DNA of 64,000 nucleotides from Nageia nagi (taxonomy: Eukaryota; Pinophyta), in NCBI GenBank assembly GCA_050084985.1, contig JBITNC010000001.1:183458001-183522000 (forward strand). The letters are read 5' to 3'. Made by a program: the position numbers and the translations under genes. Shown here in pieces: positions 20,955 through 35,459 of this stretch. Under the pieces are notes generated by a model. It saw only the letters and a list, made by a program, of their open reading frames with translations, had not been told where the DNA came from and did not search any database. Numbering within the stretch: position 1 is the stretch's first letter; the number at the start of each line of letters is the position of its first letter.

Positions 20955-23802
20955 TTGTTACTAGAAAAAAGAAAAAAATTCTCTATTTTTTTATTATTTA
21001 AAAAAAAACAAAATTTTATTATTATTTAAAAAAATAATTTTTTTTGTTTTTATTGTTAAATAATAATAATTAAAAAAAGTTTTTTTTTTAAATACAATTT
21101 TTGTAAGAAAAAAAATTGCTTTCTTAATTTTAACATCTCTAATATGAGTCCCTTTAATTATTATTATTATTTTTTTTAAATAGAAATCTTTAATGAGTTA
21201 AAAAAAGGAAAGATGGACTTTCTAAATTTTTTAATTAGTTGCTTTTTTAATTTTAGTATCTTTAATATGAGCTCCTTTTATCTTTTTTTTTAAAGAATTT
21301 TTAATAAGTTAAAAAAAGGAAAGATGGACTTTTTAATTTTTTTTAATAAGTTATTTTTTAATTTTATCATCTTTAATATGAATTTTTTTTAATCTTTTTT
21401 AAGAAAAGAGAGAATCTTTAATGAGTTAAAAAAAAGAAAGGTAGACTTTCTAATGTTTTAATGAGTTAAATTTAAGTCTTAAAGTCTTTTAAAGTATAGT
21501 GCAATTTTTTATTGTAATTTTTCAGTAAAGATTTAAATTATTGATAATTGCCTATTTTTAAACATATTTTTTTTCTCATGTTAACTTATGACATTTTGTT
21601 ATTATAATAACAAAGAAAAAAGAAAAGTTATATTATATTATAAAAATTTGTACTTGTACTTGATTATGCATATTATATTGCTATTATACTTGATTGATTA
21701 ATTTATGCATATAATTAATCTCCTTAGTTGGATGAAAATATATCATGCTTGGATGTGCATAATGTGAAAATTTAAGTAAATTTTTTTTTCAATTTTTGAT
21801 ATGCACTATCTTTATTAGTTGCATTAATTTACATTGCAAAAGTTTTAACATGTTTAATATTCATTGAATTATAAAATTTATAGTTAATATAGATATTTTT
21901 TGTATGTATATTATTTAAAGTAAAAATTTGTGTAACTTTACTTCAAATTATCCTCATCTTTTTTTAATCTTATATAGGATGAAACTTTTTGGTTATGCAC
22001 ATATTCTTATATATGCACATTGATTTTATTTTGTATGAATTTTTTTTCGTTAAGTACAAATTCTTGTTGGAGTAAAGTTTGTATACTTTCTCAATATTAA
22101 AAATCTTATGCATTAATCCTCAAAATTTTTAAACATATTGGATAATATACTTGTTGGAGTGCAAAGTTTTAAATTTTTTTATAAGATTAATTAAAGATAA
22201 TTCACTATTGATTACTTTTGCATAAGAAATTTTTTTGATTTAAAATAAAAAATATACAAGTACCTTTAAAAAGTGTACATTTTTTTAAAGTTTGTAGAGA
22301 TTAGTAATTATAACATTTTTTTTTAGTAAAATTTACTCTTAAAAAAAAGTATAAAATATAAGTATACTTTTATGGTTGAGAATTTTATCTATGTTTATGA
22401 ATTAATTCTATTATATTTTCTTATTTAAAAATTTATCCATAATGATGTATTGATAGCCACATTGTTATTTTTTAGCAAGTTATAGTAAATAGAGTAGTTA
22501 AAAAGGTTCTCCCATCTTAATGACTACATTGTTGGAGTGGTTAAAAAGATTCAACCTTCTCCATGATTGCACATTGTTAGAATAGTTAAAAATATTTTTT
22601 TTTTAAAATTACAATTGTTTGATGAAATTTGAATCCATGTTAATAGATTAATGCTACCTATTTTTATTATATGCATCTTGACTAGTAGCATAGTTAAGTT
22701 GGTATTTTATAGCTTATGCATCTTGATGTATTTGTTGAGATGGTATTTTGTAATTTATCTTTTATCTATGCTATAGTATTATTGAATAAAAATTTAAACT
22801 TTCAAATCAATATGTTTGTAAATATATAAGAACTTATGTATATGGTTTATGCTTTATTTTATAAATCTTAGCTTTATGTTTGGTTAAGTTTTTATTTATG
22901 ACTTATGCTTTATTTTGTAAATCTTGAATTTGTGTTTGATCAAGTTGGCATTTGTAGCTTATAAATCTTGATTTAGTCAAGTGGTTGTACTTTTAGAAAT
23001 GTTAATTTAGTAGTTTAGTCAAGATGACACTTGATAGTTTGTAATATGGTTAAAATAACATGGTCACAAGTATTTATTTGATGAAGTTATTATCAAGAGA
23101 GAAAATTAAATTATAAAATATTATTATATGATAATAACTTCATATACCTTCATATAACCTCAAAAAATATAAAATAATGATATAAAATAAATAAACATAA
23201 AAATTAAAAACTATTTTTTTTTTTAAATATTGATAATATTTTTTATATCTTTCATTGAGAATACTTTTATATCACTTGGTTGATTGTGCATTTGATAGTG
23301 TTATATACATATGATATTATTGATATCATTTTATGGTTGATACATTTTATTTAATATGCACATATGATATATAGTTGATAATATATATTATTTTTGATGT
23401 TGTATATATGTGATGATTTTGTATTTTTGATTAGTTTATGAATAACATCTATCTTATATGAGTGTATATGATATATCTAATTGATCTTATTTATGAGTTG
23501 CATGTAGGTTGCAATTTTTTTTTGAGATTGTAGGTTACTTTGAGTATGCATGCTAATGAAAGCTCATCATATCAACATATTTTTTATTGACTACTTTTGT
23601 ATAAAAAAATTATTTTTTCATTAATAATTGTATTGTAAAATCATTTGTTAAAATGGTAAAATAGTTGAGCCATCATAGAACTATATATATTCTATTATTT
23701 TTTCAAATATATAAAAAGTTTTTAACTACAATTATATCTGTATGGAGGAGAACTCTCTCTTACTCTTTCTCTTTATCTTTTCAACTTTTTACCCAATATT
23801 GC

Positions 23803-23814
23803 ATTAAGAGGAAG
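23803..23814 (+). other. Polypurine tract (copy Z)
   Basis: ATTAAGAGGAAG directly before the 3' LTR corresponds to ATTAAGGGGGAG of copy W read on its own strand. It marks the start of plus-strand DNA synthesis. Confidence 0.7.
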
Positions 23815-24297
23815 TATTGAAAATTGTAATGTAATATTATGTAATATTTCTTTTTAATGTAAATTTATTTAATACTTAAAGTATCTTTAGATACCTTAAA
23901 GTATCAAAAGAATTAATATAAAAAGAGGAATAAATATAAAAATACATTTAACCTTACCCTTAGGTAAAAGGAATGTTAAAGGGTGGGTTTCTTCTTATTA
24001 ATATAAAGCTACCTCTATCATTATGTAACTTGATGAAGCATGGTAATGCTTATCTTGTAGAGATGCTCTTGTAAGAGTTTTATAAAAAAAGTCTTAAAAA
24101 TTTATAAGAGAGTTATTTTGTAAAAAGTAATAGAATGATGGTTCAAAATGGATGTACTTTGAAAAGATTGAAGAACCACTATACATGATATGTTATTTTT
24201 TATGTGATTAATTATTGCTTTGCTAAAAGAATGAATGTTAGATTTATTGAAGAACCTTCAAGGTGACCTTGGTTTATGAAATTTTTCAATTCCATTA
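23815..24297 (+). repeat. Family A LTR, copy Z 3' LTR
   Basis: Full-length 483-bp LTR on the plus strand, with the first dinucleotide TG changed to TA and the last CA to TA. It contains the family landmarks AGTATCTTTAGATACCTTAA, CTTCTTATTAATATAAAG (a damaged TATA region) and TAGAATGATGGTTCAAAATG. Confidence 0.85.
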
Positions 24298-26480
24298 ATA
24301 AAAAGTATATTACTCCTTTAGATTTCATTTTTTACTCAATAATCACCAAAGAGTGATAGATATTTGAAGTAGATTTCATGATTTATGCAACTCCACCATT
24401 CCTCCCTTTCTTCAATGCTCTTTGATTTATCTATGCAATAAGCTAAATTGGTATTTAGAATCCTTCCTAGCTTACTAATATTATTAACCCTTAAACTCCT
24501 TTTACATTTAATTAATTAAATGAATTTGTGGTATCCAATAGCCTAGAAGCTATATATAACATACAAGGCATTTATGCCCATCAAATAAGGATAACTACCT
24601 AGTAATAGATTTTTTTTTTTATCAACAACTCACTGTGGATATGCAATTTATGAACTAGTCATTAGACTATTATTTTATAGTAGGTAATTCTATAAATATG
24701 CAAAAACATGAATAATGTATCCTATTTCAAAACCATAGATTAAATAATTCATTAAAATAACATGACAAACTTGCAAATTGAACATGTGGTTTACAAAAAA
24801 AAAAAGAATGAATAAAAATAGGCTAAAAGAAATTATAAACTTATTTGAAATGAGATGGGGAAATCAACTAATCCACACTCAATTGCTAAAGAACATAAAA
24901 CATTCTATCTATTAAAAGATGATTATAGGTATGTTTAAGGAAGACCTTTCCCAAACACCATGTTTGTATTGAAACCTGCTAGGACTTTTGGAAGTGAGGA
25001 CCATTTGACAAGAATAAGTGTGACAATGAAGATTAATTAATACACTAAAGACACATTTTGAAAAAGCTTGTATACATTGTAAATTAGAATAATTTAAAAA
25101 TTATATAATTAGCAAGTTAAAAAAGTTAATCTTCTAACATGTACTTTCTACTATTTTATACTTTTTTTATAACATCATGAATTCATCTTGATATCACTTT
25201 GTTCTATGGTCACATGGGATGAGCCATATATATGTTCTCCTATTCAAACTTATAGATTACCTTAATCTAGATACCTTAAAAATATTAATCCTAATATAAG
25301 TGTTTGCTAATTGCTATAGAGATGAATAACAAAATAACAATCATGATGGTGATGAATAATAAAACATAGTGAACTCTAATATCTAGATACCACTCCACCA
25401 TCTGGATTTATTCTTTACCTTAGGATTTCTATCATGGTGTGTAGTTTCATGAGGTGAGGCACTACATTCCTATCCCCATTAGGAAAAAGGATCTATCTAG
25501 CTCATAATTTGGTTGGTTCTATGGTGAATGTGCTCTTTTCCAATTGTAAAGAAGAGTTAATAAGAAAATTATTCATTGAGGCATGCATCCTCAAATTATT
25601 GTATTGAAATATAGTTAATAAAAAAATTATTTTATAACAACCTCTTGAGTACAAGTAAAGAGAAATCTTGTTTCCTAGATAAATACCAATATAAGCGTTG
25701 ATTAATTGAGTTCACAAAGGTTTAATTTTTGTGCATTACATGAATCAATTGGATGATTTACAATAATATTTTTTCTACTTTACTAAGAGATAAGCTATGA
25801 TCATATGCTATAATCTAATGTAAATGAAATTTGGCATAATACATAATTTTTGCTATACATTGTCATCCAATCACACCTATCCTTTGCATTTAGATCAAAT
25901 TATATTGTTAAATTCATTCTAAATTAGTAGTGTATTATCATAGGTGGCATCAAATGTTGATTGCATACATCATTCAAATGGATAATGCCAATTTTATAAT
26001 GTCAAAATCCTTTGGATGCCACTCTATGGCCTCAAATATTAATTTATATTCTATTTTTCAATCAACACATTGTAGTTGTATGGTTGTTTTACTAAAAAAT
26101 CAATTATTGTAACCCATATAAATAACTAATACAAACTTACAATACCACTCAAGATCAGTGATAGACCCAACATTCTCCATAAGATCTAGCAACTCTAATC
26201 TCATTAAATAAGAATATGAAGTGAGTCATGAAACCAACCTGTAACATATTAAAAAAAAATAGTTTGTATACATCTCATTTTAAAATTACAAGCATATGAA
26301 AAAAAAGCATTCATAAAATGAACACCCCAAATCAATTATAAAGCATATCAATCTACATAATATCATTCAAAAGGTATTATTCAGAGCTCAAATTTATTAT
26401 GCAACCACATTGTTTAGAGTGCTCAAATTAAAATTAAAATGCTTGAAATAAATCTAAACATAATTAAAGAAAATGAACTT
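24298..26480. other. AT-rich sequence without recognised features
   Basis: No frame with recognisable similarity on either strand. It may include the 3' flank and terminal repeat of the MULE that follows (its C-terminal end is at 26501), but I could not pair it with an inverted copy on the other side. Confidence 0.3.
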
Positions 26481-26500
26481 CCATACATCTATATTGGTTC

Positions 26501-28000
26501 CCAACAAGTTTTATGATTATGATCCTCTCCATTTCATCTGCCACATTTGAATGAGTGCTTCTCTCTTCCTATGTCTTTAGTTCAAATATGACATTTCTTG
26601 GGTCATCCTAAGGGTCATCTTGTCAATGGTGGCTCTAGCTTATCATCATAGGTATTACCACTATAAATCCAATACTTCATAGGAAAAATAGGATATATTG
26701 GTGACTAGTAGGTTCTCTAATAGGCAATAATTATGTGGAATATGTCAATATAGTTTGCAATCACAAAATGATAATAAAGTAAAATACTAATAGCATGTAC
26801 ACAAGGGATTCCAGAGAGCTTGCAACATTGGCATGAGCATTGATGTTTATAAAGATTAATAATATAAGATGTAGATTTAAAAAGGTATTTAAATAAGATA
26901 TCAGTCATTGGAATAATTCAATATTTACATGCAAATTCTTATGATTTTTGTACTTTTCAAGCTACAAAATTAGAGAGAGGCCCAAGAAGTTGAAGAGAAA
27001 TTGCTTGTTGTTTATCATATCATATCATAAGCTGATGATGAATGTGATCCATCATCAAGATAATAGAATTCTCACAAGTTTTAACAATCCATGCATTCAA
27101 TGACTCAAAAGTGTTTGAAGTGAAATGCCCAAATCATCTACCTTGAAAATGGGAAGCTTCCCATAATCTAATATTTGAGTCTTAGATTCATGCTATAGCC
27201 ACTTGAGATATTACTACAATATATTCAATTTGTGTCTCAAATTCATCTACTATTGATGCATATGTTGCTTTTTATAGATGGCCAACCATCATAAGATTTT
27301 TGAATTACTTATGGAAGTTATTTGCTAGATGGTGCATGAAAAAAGCATGCTTAGTAGGAAGTAAAGCATGTTCAACCTGTTCAATGAGACCCTTTTAATG
27401 ATCTAATAGGAATGTGTATTCCTATTCCATAGGAGCATACATTACAATGGCATGTTACAGCTTTATCAAGAACCAAATCCAATTTGTGTCATTCCCTACT
27501 AGAATAACATCAAATGCAATTGGAAATAATACTCCTTCCATGTAAACACCTATGGTAGCCATAAATATTCCAAGGTATTTCCCTCATAAGTGCATGCCAT
27601 TAATCCCTATCACTAGTTAGCAATGAGGAAAGTCATAAAGAGCAACATCATATGCAATGAAGAGATGATGAAAGTGACCATTCTCATCCTCAACATCAAT
27701 GATGCTTTCTAAATTTGTGAGTTTGAAATAAAAATAATACTTTCATACCTTTGAATATCCATCCTTGAATGATCCAATTAACTCATTATTTGCTCACTCT
27801 TTCCCATGCCATGCATGTAGAAAGGAGACAATGATACCCTCATTTCTTCATAAATCCTTTGTGATTTTTGTTGCATGATATGTAGATGTATCTTACAATC
27901 AATTATTAACCTTGGAAGTAACCCAATCAACATCAATGTGATGATTGCAAAGATATTGGGTGCCAATACAAGTGTATTCTATATTGGCTATCTTAATGAC
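26501..28000 (-). pseudogene. mudrA-type MULE transposase
   Basis: A decayed minus-strand transposase of Mutator-like elements with the family's domains in order. The N-terminal block DWVTSKV and KDGYSKV lies near 27780-27930. The transposase core has ALYDFPHC, GMHL.GKYLGIFMATIGVYM and GNDTNWIWFL (about 27480-27640). KGLIEQVEHALLPTKHAFFM follows (about 27300-27400). The SWIM zinc finger CSCQCCKLSGIPCVHA is at 26792-26839. The C-terminal tail LEPPLTR.PLG.PKK and a zinc knuckle ending GEDHNHKTC are at 26501-26650. The first catalytic Asp of the DDE triad is Asn (codon at 27599-27601), and many stops are present. The enzyme cut and moved MULE DNA; this copy cannot. Confidence 0.9.
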
Positions 28001-29465
28001 AAACTCATGGTGTATTTTAGTTTGGAGGCATGAATATGCTAGGGACATTATGATTCATGGAATACAATAGTGTATCAATTTTTAAAACCATTAATTCATA
28101 GTTATGAGTAATTGTATCTTACTTAATTATGGTTTTAGATCTACACTACATGGAAAAATTGCTCCAATAGTGAATGCCATGACTGTATTTTGCACTTTGT
28201 CAAATAGCTCCAATGCTAAGATTGTAGTTTTTCTTTTATCAAATTTTGTATCTTAGACTCTTCTCTAATTTGTATACCTGTCATCCAATTCAATTTACAT
28301 GTTATTTAATATGTACATTTTTTCAAACTATTTGCAAATAGAATATAATGAATTAAAAATACATTTAGAGATAGATTTATAATATAACTACAGTGTTGAT
28401 ACCCTTATGTATCAATTGCAAAAAAAGAGCCTCCAATTTCTATTGCCCACCCAATTTTTCCACTATTGAATTTGTTAAAGGTGAATGTGACACTATACTT
28501 GAGGAATTCCCTCATTAGAAACTAGACTATAATTTTAAAGAATGAGACGTTTCCATTTTGATTTTTTAACCCTGAAGAAACTAGACTCTTCTTTTGGTGG
28601 CTAATAGGGAAAATCCTCTCAAAAATACATTGGGTGATCTGAAGTTGTTGAAATATGATAACTTGGTTTGTCATATGAGGATGAGGTATCTATTTAGTGG
28701 TTAAATGTGACCAATAGGGCATCCAATGCTATTTTATTAGATTTCAACAATTTTATCATGTTGGTTATTGAGGTAAATATACAAGTGCCTTAGCTGCATT
28801 TGGATATGTGATTAGGGATATAAAAATGATAAAAATGCTCATGGAAGTAGGTACATATTGAAGCTCCATCAAATATTAATCACATTGCATATGTCTTTAT
28901 TTTGAGAGCTTTGTTATCACCTTCATTGACTACATTGCTCTATCAGATACTTACAAAATCTAGAAGCAGACATTAAGCTCAAGGGTCAAAATCACCCTTT
29001 TTGGTTTAGATGGGTTATGTTTTCAAAGATCTAATCACTATTTTTGTTCTTAGTTGATGGTAACAAGGACCTAGAAAAGCTTCTAACAATTACTTGGATA
29101 AAAATTAATGCTAAATTAATATCAAGTTTCTATTTTAATATTTATAAAAATTTGATAAAGATATTTTGGATATTATTGAAAAAAGGGGTATATTTGATAT
29201 TACTTTAAATTTCAAGGATATTTTAGATATTTTCCATGGATTTTATTTGGTAAAAGATAATCCTTATTTACTAACTTTATACATGTTTAATGATAATTTA
29301 TGTTTTAAGTTTTAGTTGAGTGATATGAAAAAAAAATATTAAATAGTTTCTTATTGAAGTGAAAATGGTATTCCTTATAAACATGAAACTATTAATTAAA
29401 ATTATTATTTTTTGTATTATAATAAATCAATTATATTGTTACAAGTAACATCAAATTGATTTTTG
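28001..29465. other. Possible MULE N-terminal remnant and unassigned AT-rich DNA
   Basis: Around 28400-28510 the minus strand carries open codons including KIGWAIEIGGSF, placed where the N-terminal part of a MULE transposase would lie, but the match is weak. From about 28660 on there is nothing I recognise. No terminal inverted repeat for the MULE was identified. Confidence 0.3.
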
Positions 29466-31200
29466 AATATTTTATTTGTAATATATATGGTAAATAATTG
29501 ATATTTTGTAATGAAGTTAAATATATTAATGGTTACTAATCCTCTTAATTTGATATAAATAATATTTATATTCACATAAATTCCATACTTTATTGAAATA
29601 AATAATACTTTATTATTAATGATAATTCAATTTCTAATTTTACATAATTTTTTTTAATAATAAATATAATTTATAATTAATTGTTTGTTTATGGAATTGT
29701 ATTTTACTTGGTATTTCTTTGCAATAATATTAATAAAAATAATTTATATTTTTATATTTATTGTAATTTTAAAAAGCTAAAGATTATCATCAACCAAATT
29801 CATTACATACTTTGGCCATATATTATCTTTGAGTTGCTTACAAAATTAGTTGAAAATTGGTGGAATAGGCTGATATTGGTAATGGACTTTGGCACTTGAT
29901 TTCTCCAACTTGATCAATTTTGGTTGATTTGAAGTATATATGCCTAAGATTTATAGGATATAAGTGAAGAGCATGTTTTTCAATTTGGATGGATGGTAGA
30001 CATGTCCTTTAAAAATAATAATAATAAAATAAATATATACCAAATCAATTACATTGACATATACATTGATTGAGATTTTTACCTTGATATTTCTTATTTG
30101 AGTGATATGGACAAATATGTGTGTGTGTGTGTGTGTGTTGTAATAAATAATATAACTCATTAGAGTAAAATTGAAAATTAATTTTTGAACTTTTTAATAT
30201 ATATTGTAAATAGTTGATGTTTTACAATAAAATTAAATATATTAATTATTACTTGATTTTCTTAATTTGACATGCAAATATAATATAAATGTACATTATC
30301 ATGATTTTTTTTATAAAACTCATAATTATATAAATTCAAGATTATATATTGAAATAAAATATAGTTGATTGTTAATGATAATCCAAATTTTGTTCTTTTT
30401 TCGAAGTAAATATAATTTATAATTAATTGATGATCCAAATTTTGGTTTATTTGTGGAATTGTATTTTACATAGTATAATTTTGCAATAATATTAATGAAA
30501 ATATTTTATGTTTATTGTAATTTAATTTAAAATAAAAAAAGTACAATATACTAAATTAATTACAAGCTACATTCTATTGTTATGAATTGTTTAAATTTGT
30601 TAAAAAAAATGATAACTAATTAAGTTATTTTTTTCTTGTGGAGATGTACATTCTATTGTTATATTTATAAATTATTTAAATTTGTAAAATAAAAAAGATA
30701 ACTAATTAAGTTATCATTTTTTTAATATATATTATAAATAGTTTATGTTGTACAATAAAATTAAATATATTAACGGTTACTTAATTTTTTTAATTCGATA
30801 TGTAAATATAAAATAATATTATATTACAATGTATTTTTTTAATAACAATCATCATCACAAATTTCATATTGTATTGAATTAAAAAATACATGATTGTTAA
30901 TGATAATATAGATTTTGTTCTTAACATGAAATTGTTTGTTGGAATAAATATAATATATAATTGATTAATAATTCAAATTTTGTTTTGTTTGTAGAATTGA
31001 ATTTTACTTAGTAATTTTTTGCAATAATATTAATGAAAATATACTAACTCAATTATACTTTTGTAGAGATGTATGCACATTATTTGCTTTTAGTAAGTTG
31101 CAATAATATTAAAGTATATTTATAAATTGTTTAAATTTCCAAAATAAAAAAGACAACTATTAATTAAATTAAATTTTTTGTAGTTGGCATATATTTTATT
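29466..31200. repeat. Three diverged copies of an AT-rich unit
   Basis: The same series of phrases occurs three times: TAATATATAT.GTAAATAGTTGATG (about 29470, 30196, 30722), TTAAATATATTAATGG-like (29526, 30242, 30770), TAATGATAAT.CAAATTTTG, and GCAATAATATTAATGAAAAT (near 29723, 30490, 31020). Start-to-start distances are about 726 and 526 bp, so units differ in length. Copies are strongly diverged. It could be an old tandem duplication of an unknown non-coding element. Confidence 0.65.
30119..30138. repeat. (GT)n microsatellite
   Basis: A short pure GT run inside the first AT-rich unit. Confidence 0.9.
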
Positions 31201-34200
31201 TATTTGTTTTTTTTATAACTTTCCTTGTAGGGGATTAACACCCATCATTATTATATATCCACCTACATGTGAGGAGGGAGAGTTGAATATAGGGCCTCTC
31301 ATCATCCACTTGAGAGTTTTCAACTATCCCCTCTCCAATTCCATTACACATCTTGGATGTTAGCATAGATTTATCTTTTTAGTGTAAAATAAAGTTTATT
31401 GATATATTGTGTAGTAAAAACATTAATTGTATATTTAAAATAATATACTAGAATTAAAATTAACATCTTTTAAATTTTACATATCTTTAAATTTAAAGTT
31501 ATAAATTTCATTTAGAATCAATTTAATAGATTTTGTATTTATTTACTATAAATTAGAAATTGATATCTTAATGGAATCTTATAGCAAGGCACATATAAAA
31601 TACAAGATAATGCATTATTGGTGGGTGGAGAATTCCACTTATAAATGCTATCATAAAAGTCATTAAATATAATAGTATGCTTTATCCTTCTTGATCATTC
31701 TTAAAATTTTATCTAATTAATACAACACTAATAATATATACAAGAGAATACCTTAAATATAGGACAAAAAGAAATATTACCTTCACAAGTTACAATAAAT
31801 AGTTTTAGAATTCTAATTTCTTCTCTTATATGATTACCAATCATAATTATCCTTCATCCTTTGTAATCACTTTTGAGATGTCTCCCTATGACATCATGCA
31901 TCAAACAACAAGACTCAATCACTATAATCATGAAAAGCTAAAGAATAAAAAATATGCCTCCAATTAGAAATTCACCTTAATCATGCAACATGGGTTTTGT
32001 TTAAATAGATACCAATAGTGAAGGTATTTTCATCATAAATGCAAGTAGTTAATGAACAATGATGATGTGTTACAATTAATGTAATCAATATGTGAGTATT
32101 TTAGGTTCCAATAAGCAATGTTGAAGGTGAGCATTATTGAATGTGAATGATATAATAATAGGTGAGTATTCAAAATATAATAGAATAGGTGTATCTAATA
32201 GCCATAAAGGGAACTTGAATAAGCACATTAGATAGTCATTTAAATGAGAAGAGACCAACCAAAAAATAAAGATAAATGACAAGCACAAATGCATAATTAA
32301 AGAAAAATATTTGTAGACATGAAAAAAGGTGAAGATTATGAAGAAATAAGGGAAATTTATTTTTCTTCATAGAAAGATAAATTTATTCACACAAAATTTG
32401 AATGTACCCTCCAAATGTAGAAACTTGAGCCATTAACTAGAAGGAGATGAATCCCATAATAATAAGGAATTTCATGTCTAGTTGAAATTTTACACATATT
32501 TTAGTAAAGTGCATTGGTGATCGATCTCTAAAAAAATGTATATTGAATCAAGAACACAAAATTGGATGCATTATACCCTAAAGAACTGCAATATGGGTAT
32601 TATCCTATTTGAACCTAGAGAACAAATGTATTCTAGAGAAAATACAACTAATGAAGATTTTACAAAACTAAAAAAAATAAATAAGTCTATGGGGAGAGTT
32701 GAACAAATGAATATACTTCATATAAACTAAAAATAATGATAAAAAAACATAAGTATTTATAAGATTTAATTTCATCATTGAAGTAGCCATTATATATAAT
32801 GTAATCATCTAAAAACTAACTATGTCAATGAAGCATTGATGGAGTTACCTAGATGTGGTAATATCAAGCTCTAATATCATAAGGAGGATTGATATTAGGT
32901 TTCAAATATGAAATACATTAAATTTGCAACTTAAGAAATGACTTATCACTTCACCTCCCACAAATAAATCTTAGATTCCTTAAAGACATTCCATATTCTT
33001 GACTTCTCAAGACTTTTGTAATTACAAGAATATTTTAATATAAAATAAATATATATCTAATATAAATAATACCTTATGACCACTAATATTAATATATTAC
33101 AAATAATCACAACCCATAATGATGTGGCTTCCAACAATTCAAAACATTCTAATAACCTTATTGATAAATTCACTAAGTTTAATTCCTTTGGTTGTAACAT
33201 CATGAATTGAATATTATTTTACAACCAATAATAACAATAATCCATAAGAAATTAATTCCTTTATTTCTAAAAATCTTATTGATAAATCCACTAGGGTTAA
33301 TTCCTTTAGTTGTAACATCACCTTCTATATGAGGATGAAAGCAAGAAGTTTGGTCCACTTAATGGAGAAGTGAGAAAAATCATCAAAGTTAAAATTCAAT
33401 GTCAAAAAAATTGGGATCCTGATTTTAATAAATTAAAATTGAGATCCTAATTTAGGTTTGGATTTCCAATATTTGAATCTCTGATTTCACCTCAAATTTA
33501 GGCTCTAAAAAGGCTTGGTGACTCAACACTTAGCCTTGGACCTACAAGTATATGTTCATAGCAATTTCAATGGAAAATCTCAACTTTAGACATACATTTG
33601 ATAGAATTTTTGGTAGAATTGTTTCATGAAATTAAAACCCACTATAGATTAAAGAGTGTAGATTTTAAATATATAATTTTTTTATAAGTGGATAAGATTT
33701 TATATATTTTTTATTATTTTTAGTAAAAGTTGTTCATATATTTGAAATATAAGGGTCTTGTATTTTCTTAATAAGTTTTTTTTAGGGAGTTATGAAAAAA
33801 AACTATATAAGGACAAACTTCATAGAATTCTCTATTAGAATTAAAAATAATTTTGAAAAAAGATTAAGTTTAGATCAAAGTATGGTGGATGGAGATGAGC
33901 AATTTTTGAAATCATAAACATGCCTGGTACAAAATTAATAAAAAAATATTGATTCAAAAAATATTAAAAAATATCCAAGACAAGATCCAATGTCTAAGGA
34001 ATCTTTTCCTAAAAGGATTTCTAAAAATACGTTAATTGTGGTCAAATTATGGTGGACGGACACATGCATGGTATGGTCCATTTTTTTTTAAGTGACTTTT
34101 GCTCATTATATCAAATTTTAAATTATATAATTTGGGTATTGGAACAAATTATATATTTGAAAACTAGACTTTGAGCACTACATTTTCATTGTAATGAAAT

Positions 34201-34479
34201 TTTCAATGATTCTATTTTTAAGTGATTCAAATTTTGAAATCAATTATACCCAAATTTTAAAATCAAAGAAAATACTTCCACTTTTTGGCCTTAAAGTGGA
34301 CCCAACTTCTTGCACCCACCCATTAGATAAGTGCATTCGTTGATATAAAGGATGATGTATTTTTGGTAATAAAATTCATCCAAAATTTCAAAGTGTGTGC
34401 ACCTATAAATAAGTAATAGGACCAATTAATCAAATTTTATAGTAGAGGGGATGAATAAATATGAAATGTTATTTAGTAT
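31201..34479. other. Unassigned AT-rich DNA
   Basis: No recognisable coding frame on either strand. A short direct duplication is present: TTATTGATAAATTCACTA at 33158 recurs with changes at 33275 (period 117), followed in both by TTAATTCCTTTGGTTGTAAC-like text. A sequence resembling a reversed tRNA-iMet primer site (AGCTCTAATATCA) lies near 32860, but I could not find an LTR beside it. Confidence 0.3.
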
Positions 34480-35129
34480 TGTTATAATTGAATTAATAAT
34501 TATTGTAGTTATTTACAAAATAATTAAATTCATTAATTAACTATAAAAAAGTAGAAAATTAATGACATGAAATATGGTAAAAATCATATTGACCTTGACC
34601 TAAAAAAATTGGATTAATGAAAGATACAAACATGTACTTTAAATGTGATGATGAATGGAGGTGAGAAATACAAAGCCACCAATCCAACCTCAACTAGCAA
34701 TAGCACTACAAATCTAGTGATAATGCCTAATTATTATTCTAGAATGCCTCATCCTTTTTCTTGATATCATCATCCTACCTTCAATGCACCAAATCTTGAT
34801 TGTGAAGGGATGAAAGATCATAGGAATGCAAAACTTATATTTTAACAAAATCTAGAGATGACAGGTGGCATTAAGAAACAATGCTCAATATTGATACAAG
34901 TAAATTGCCACCTATAAAGGATACAATATTATTTAATTTCATGTCATGTCTTTGATCATGCACAACTCCTCTATCTTTATAGGCAACAAGTCTAGTGCTA
35001 AGGCTCCTCCTTAGGCTTATTATGATGTCAAGCCAACTTGTTACCATAAAATATAAAGGTATATGAGAGTGCATATGAAAAAACATATATTTAATTAATT
35101 AAATCAAAATTTCTTTTTAGGTGTTAACA
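34480..35129 (-). repeat. G2 3' LTR
   Basis: 650 bp. On the minus strand it starts TGTTAACACCTAAAAAG and ends TTCAATTATAACA. It shares with the other three copies of this LTR family a CTAAGG...CCTTAG hairpin (near 35001-35018), the block GTTGCCTATAAAGATAGAGG and the TGTGTC/TTGTATC segment. Moderate divergence from the right-hand LTR shows that the element is old. Confidence 0.9.
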
Positions 35130-35142
35130 GATGCCCCACTTT
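35130..35142 (-). other. Polypurine tract of G2
   Basis: On the minus strand AAAGTGGGGCATC directly precedes the LTR start TGTTAACACC. G3 has AAATTGGGGCATA in the same place. Confidence 0.65.
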
Positions 35143-35459
35143 GAATATGTTTTGATACTTTTAAGATAAAATAAAATTAAAATATGAATTCAAAGTATCA
35201 CAAGAAAAGTAAGAAGATACTCTAAAAAGTTGTAACATAGCAGTTGTTTCAGATGCCCCAAATTTTGCTTATGTTATGCCCCCTGTTTGACTTGGTTATG
35301 ACATGATGGACCTCTCATCATAGGATCAATCCAAGGCAAAGATAATAGAACCTAAAAAGAGATTAGATAAGAAATATTTTTACACAACATATTTCAAATA
35401 TAAATATTAAACATCATGATATGGAAATTATGATAAGAAAGCAAGCGTGTCCTTTGTGA

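Noticed and set aside
32850-32885. AGCTCTAATATCA, like a reversed tRNA-iMet primer site
   Set aside because: No LTR edge or matching LTR copy could be found on either side, so no element is called.
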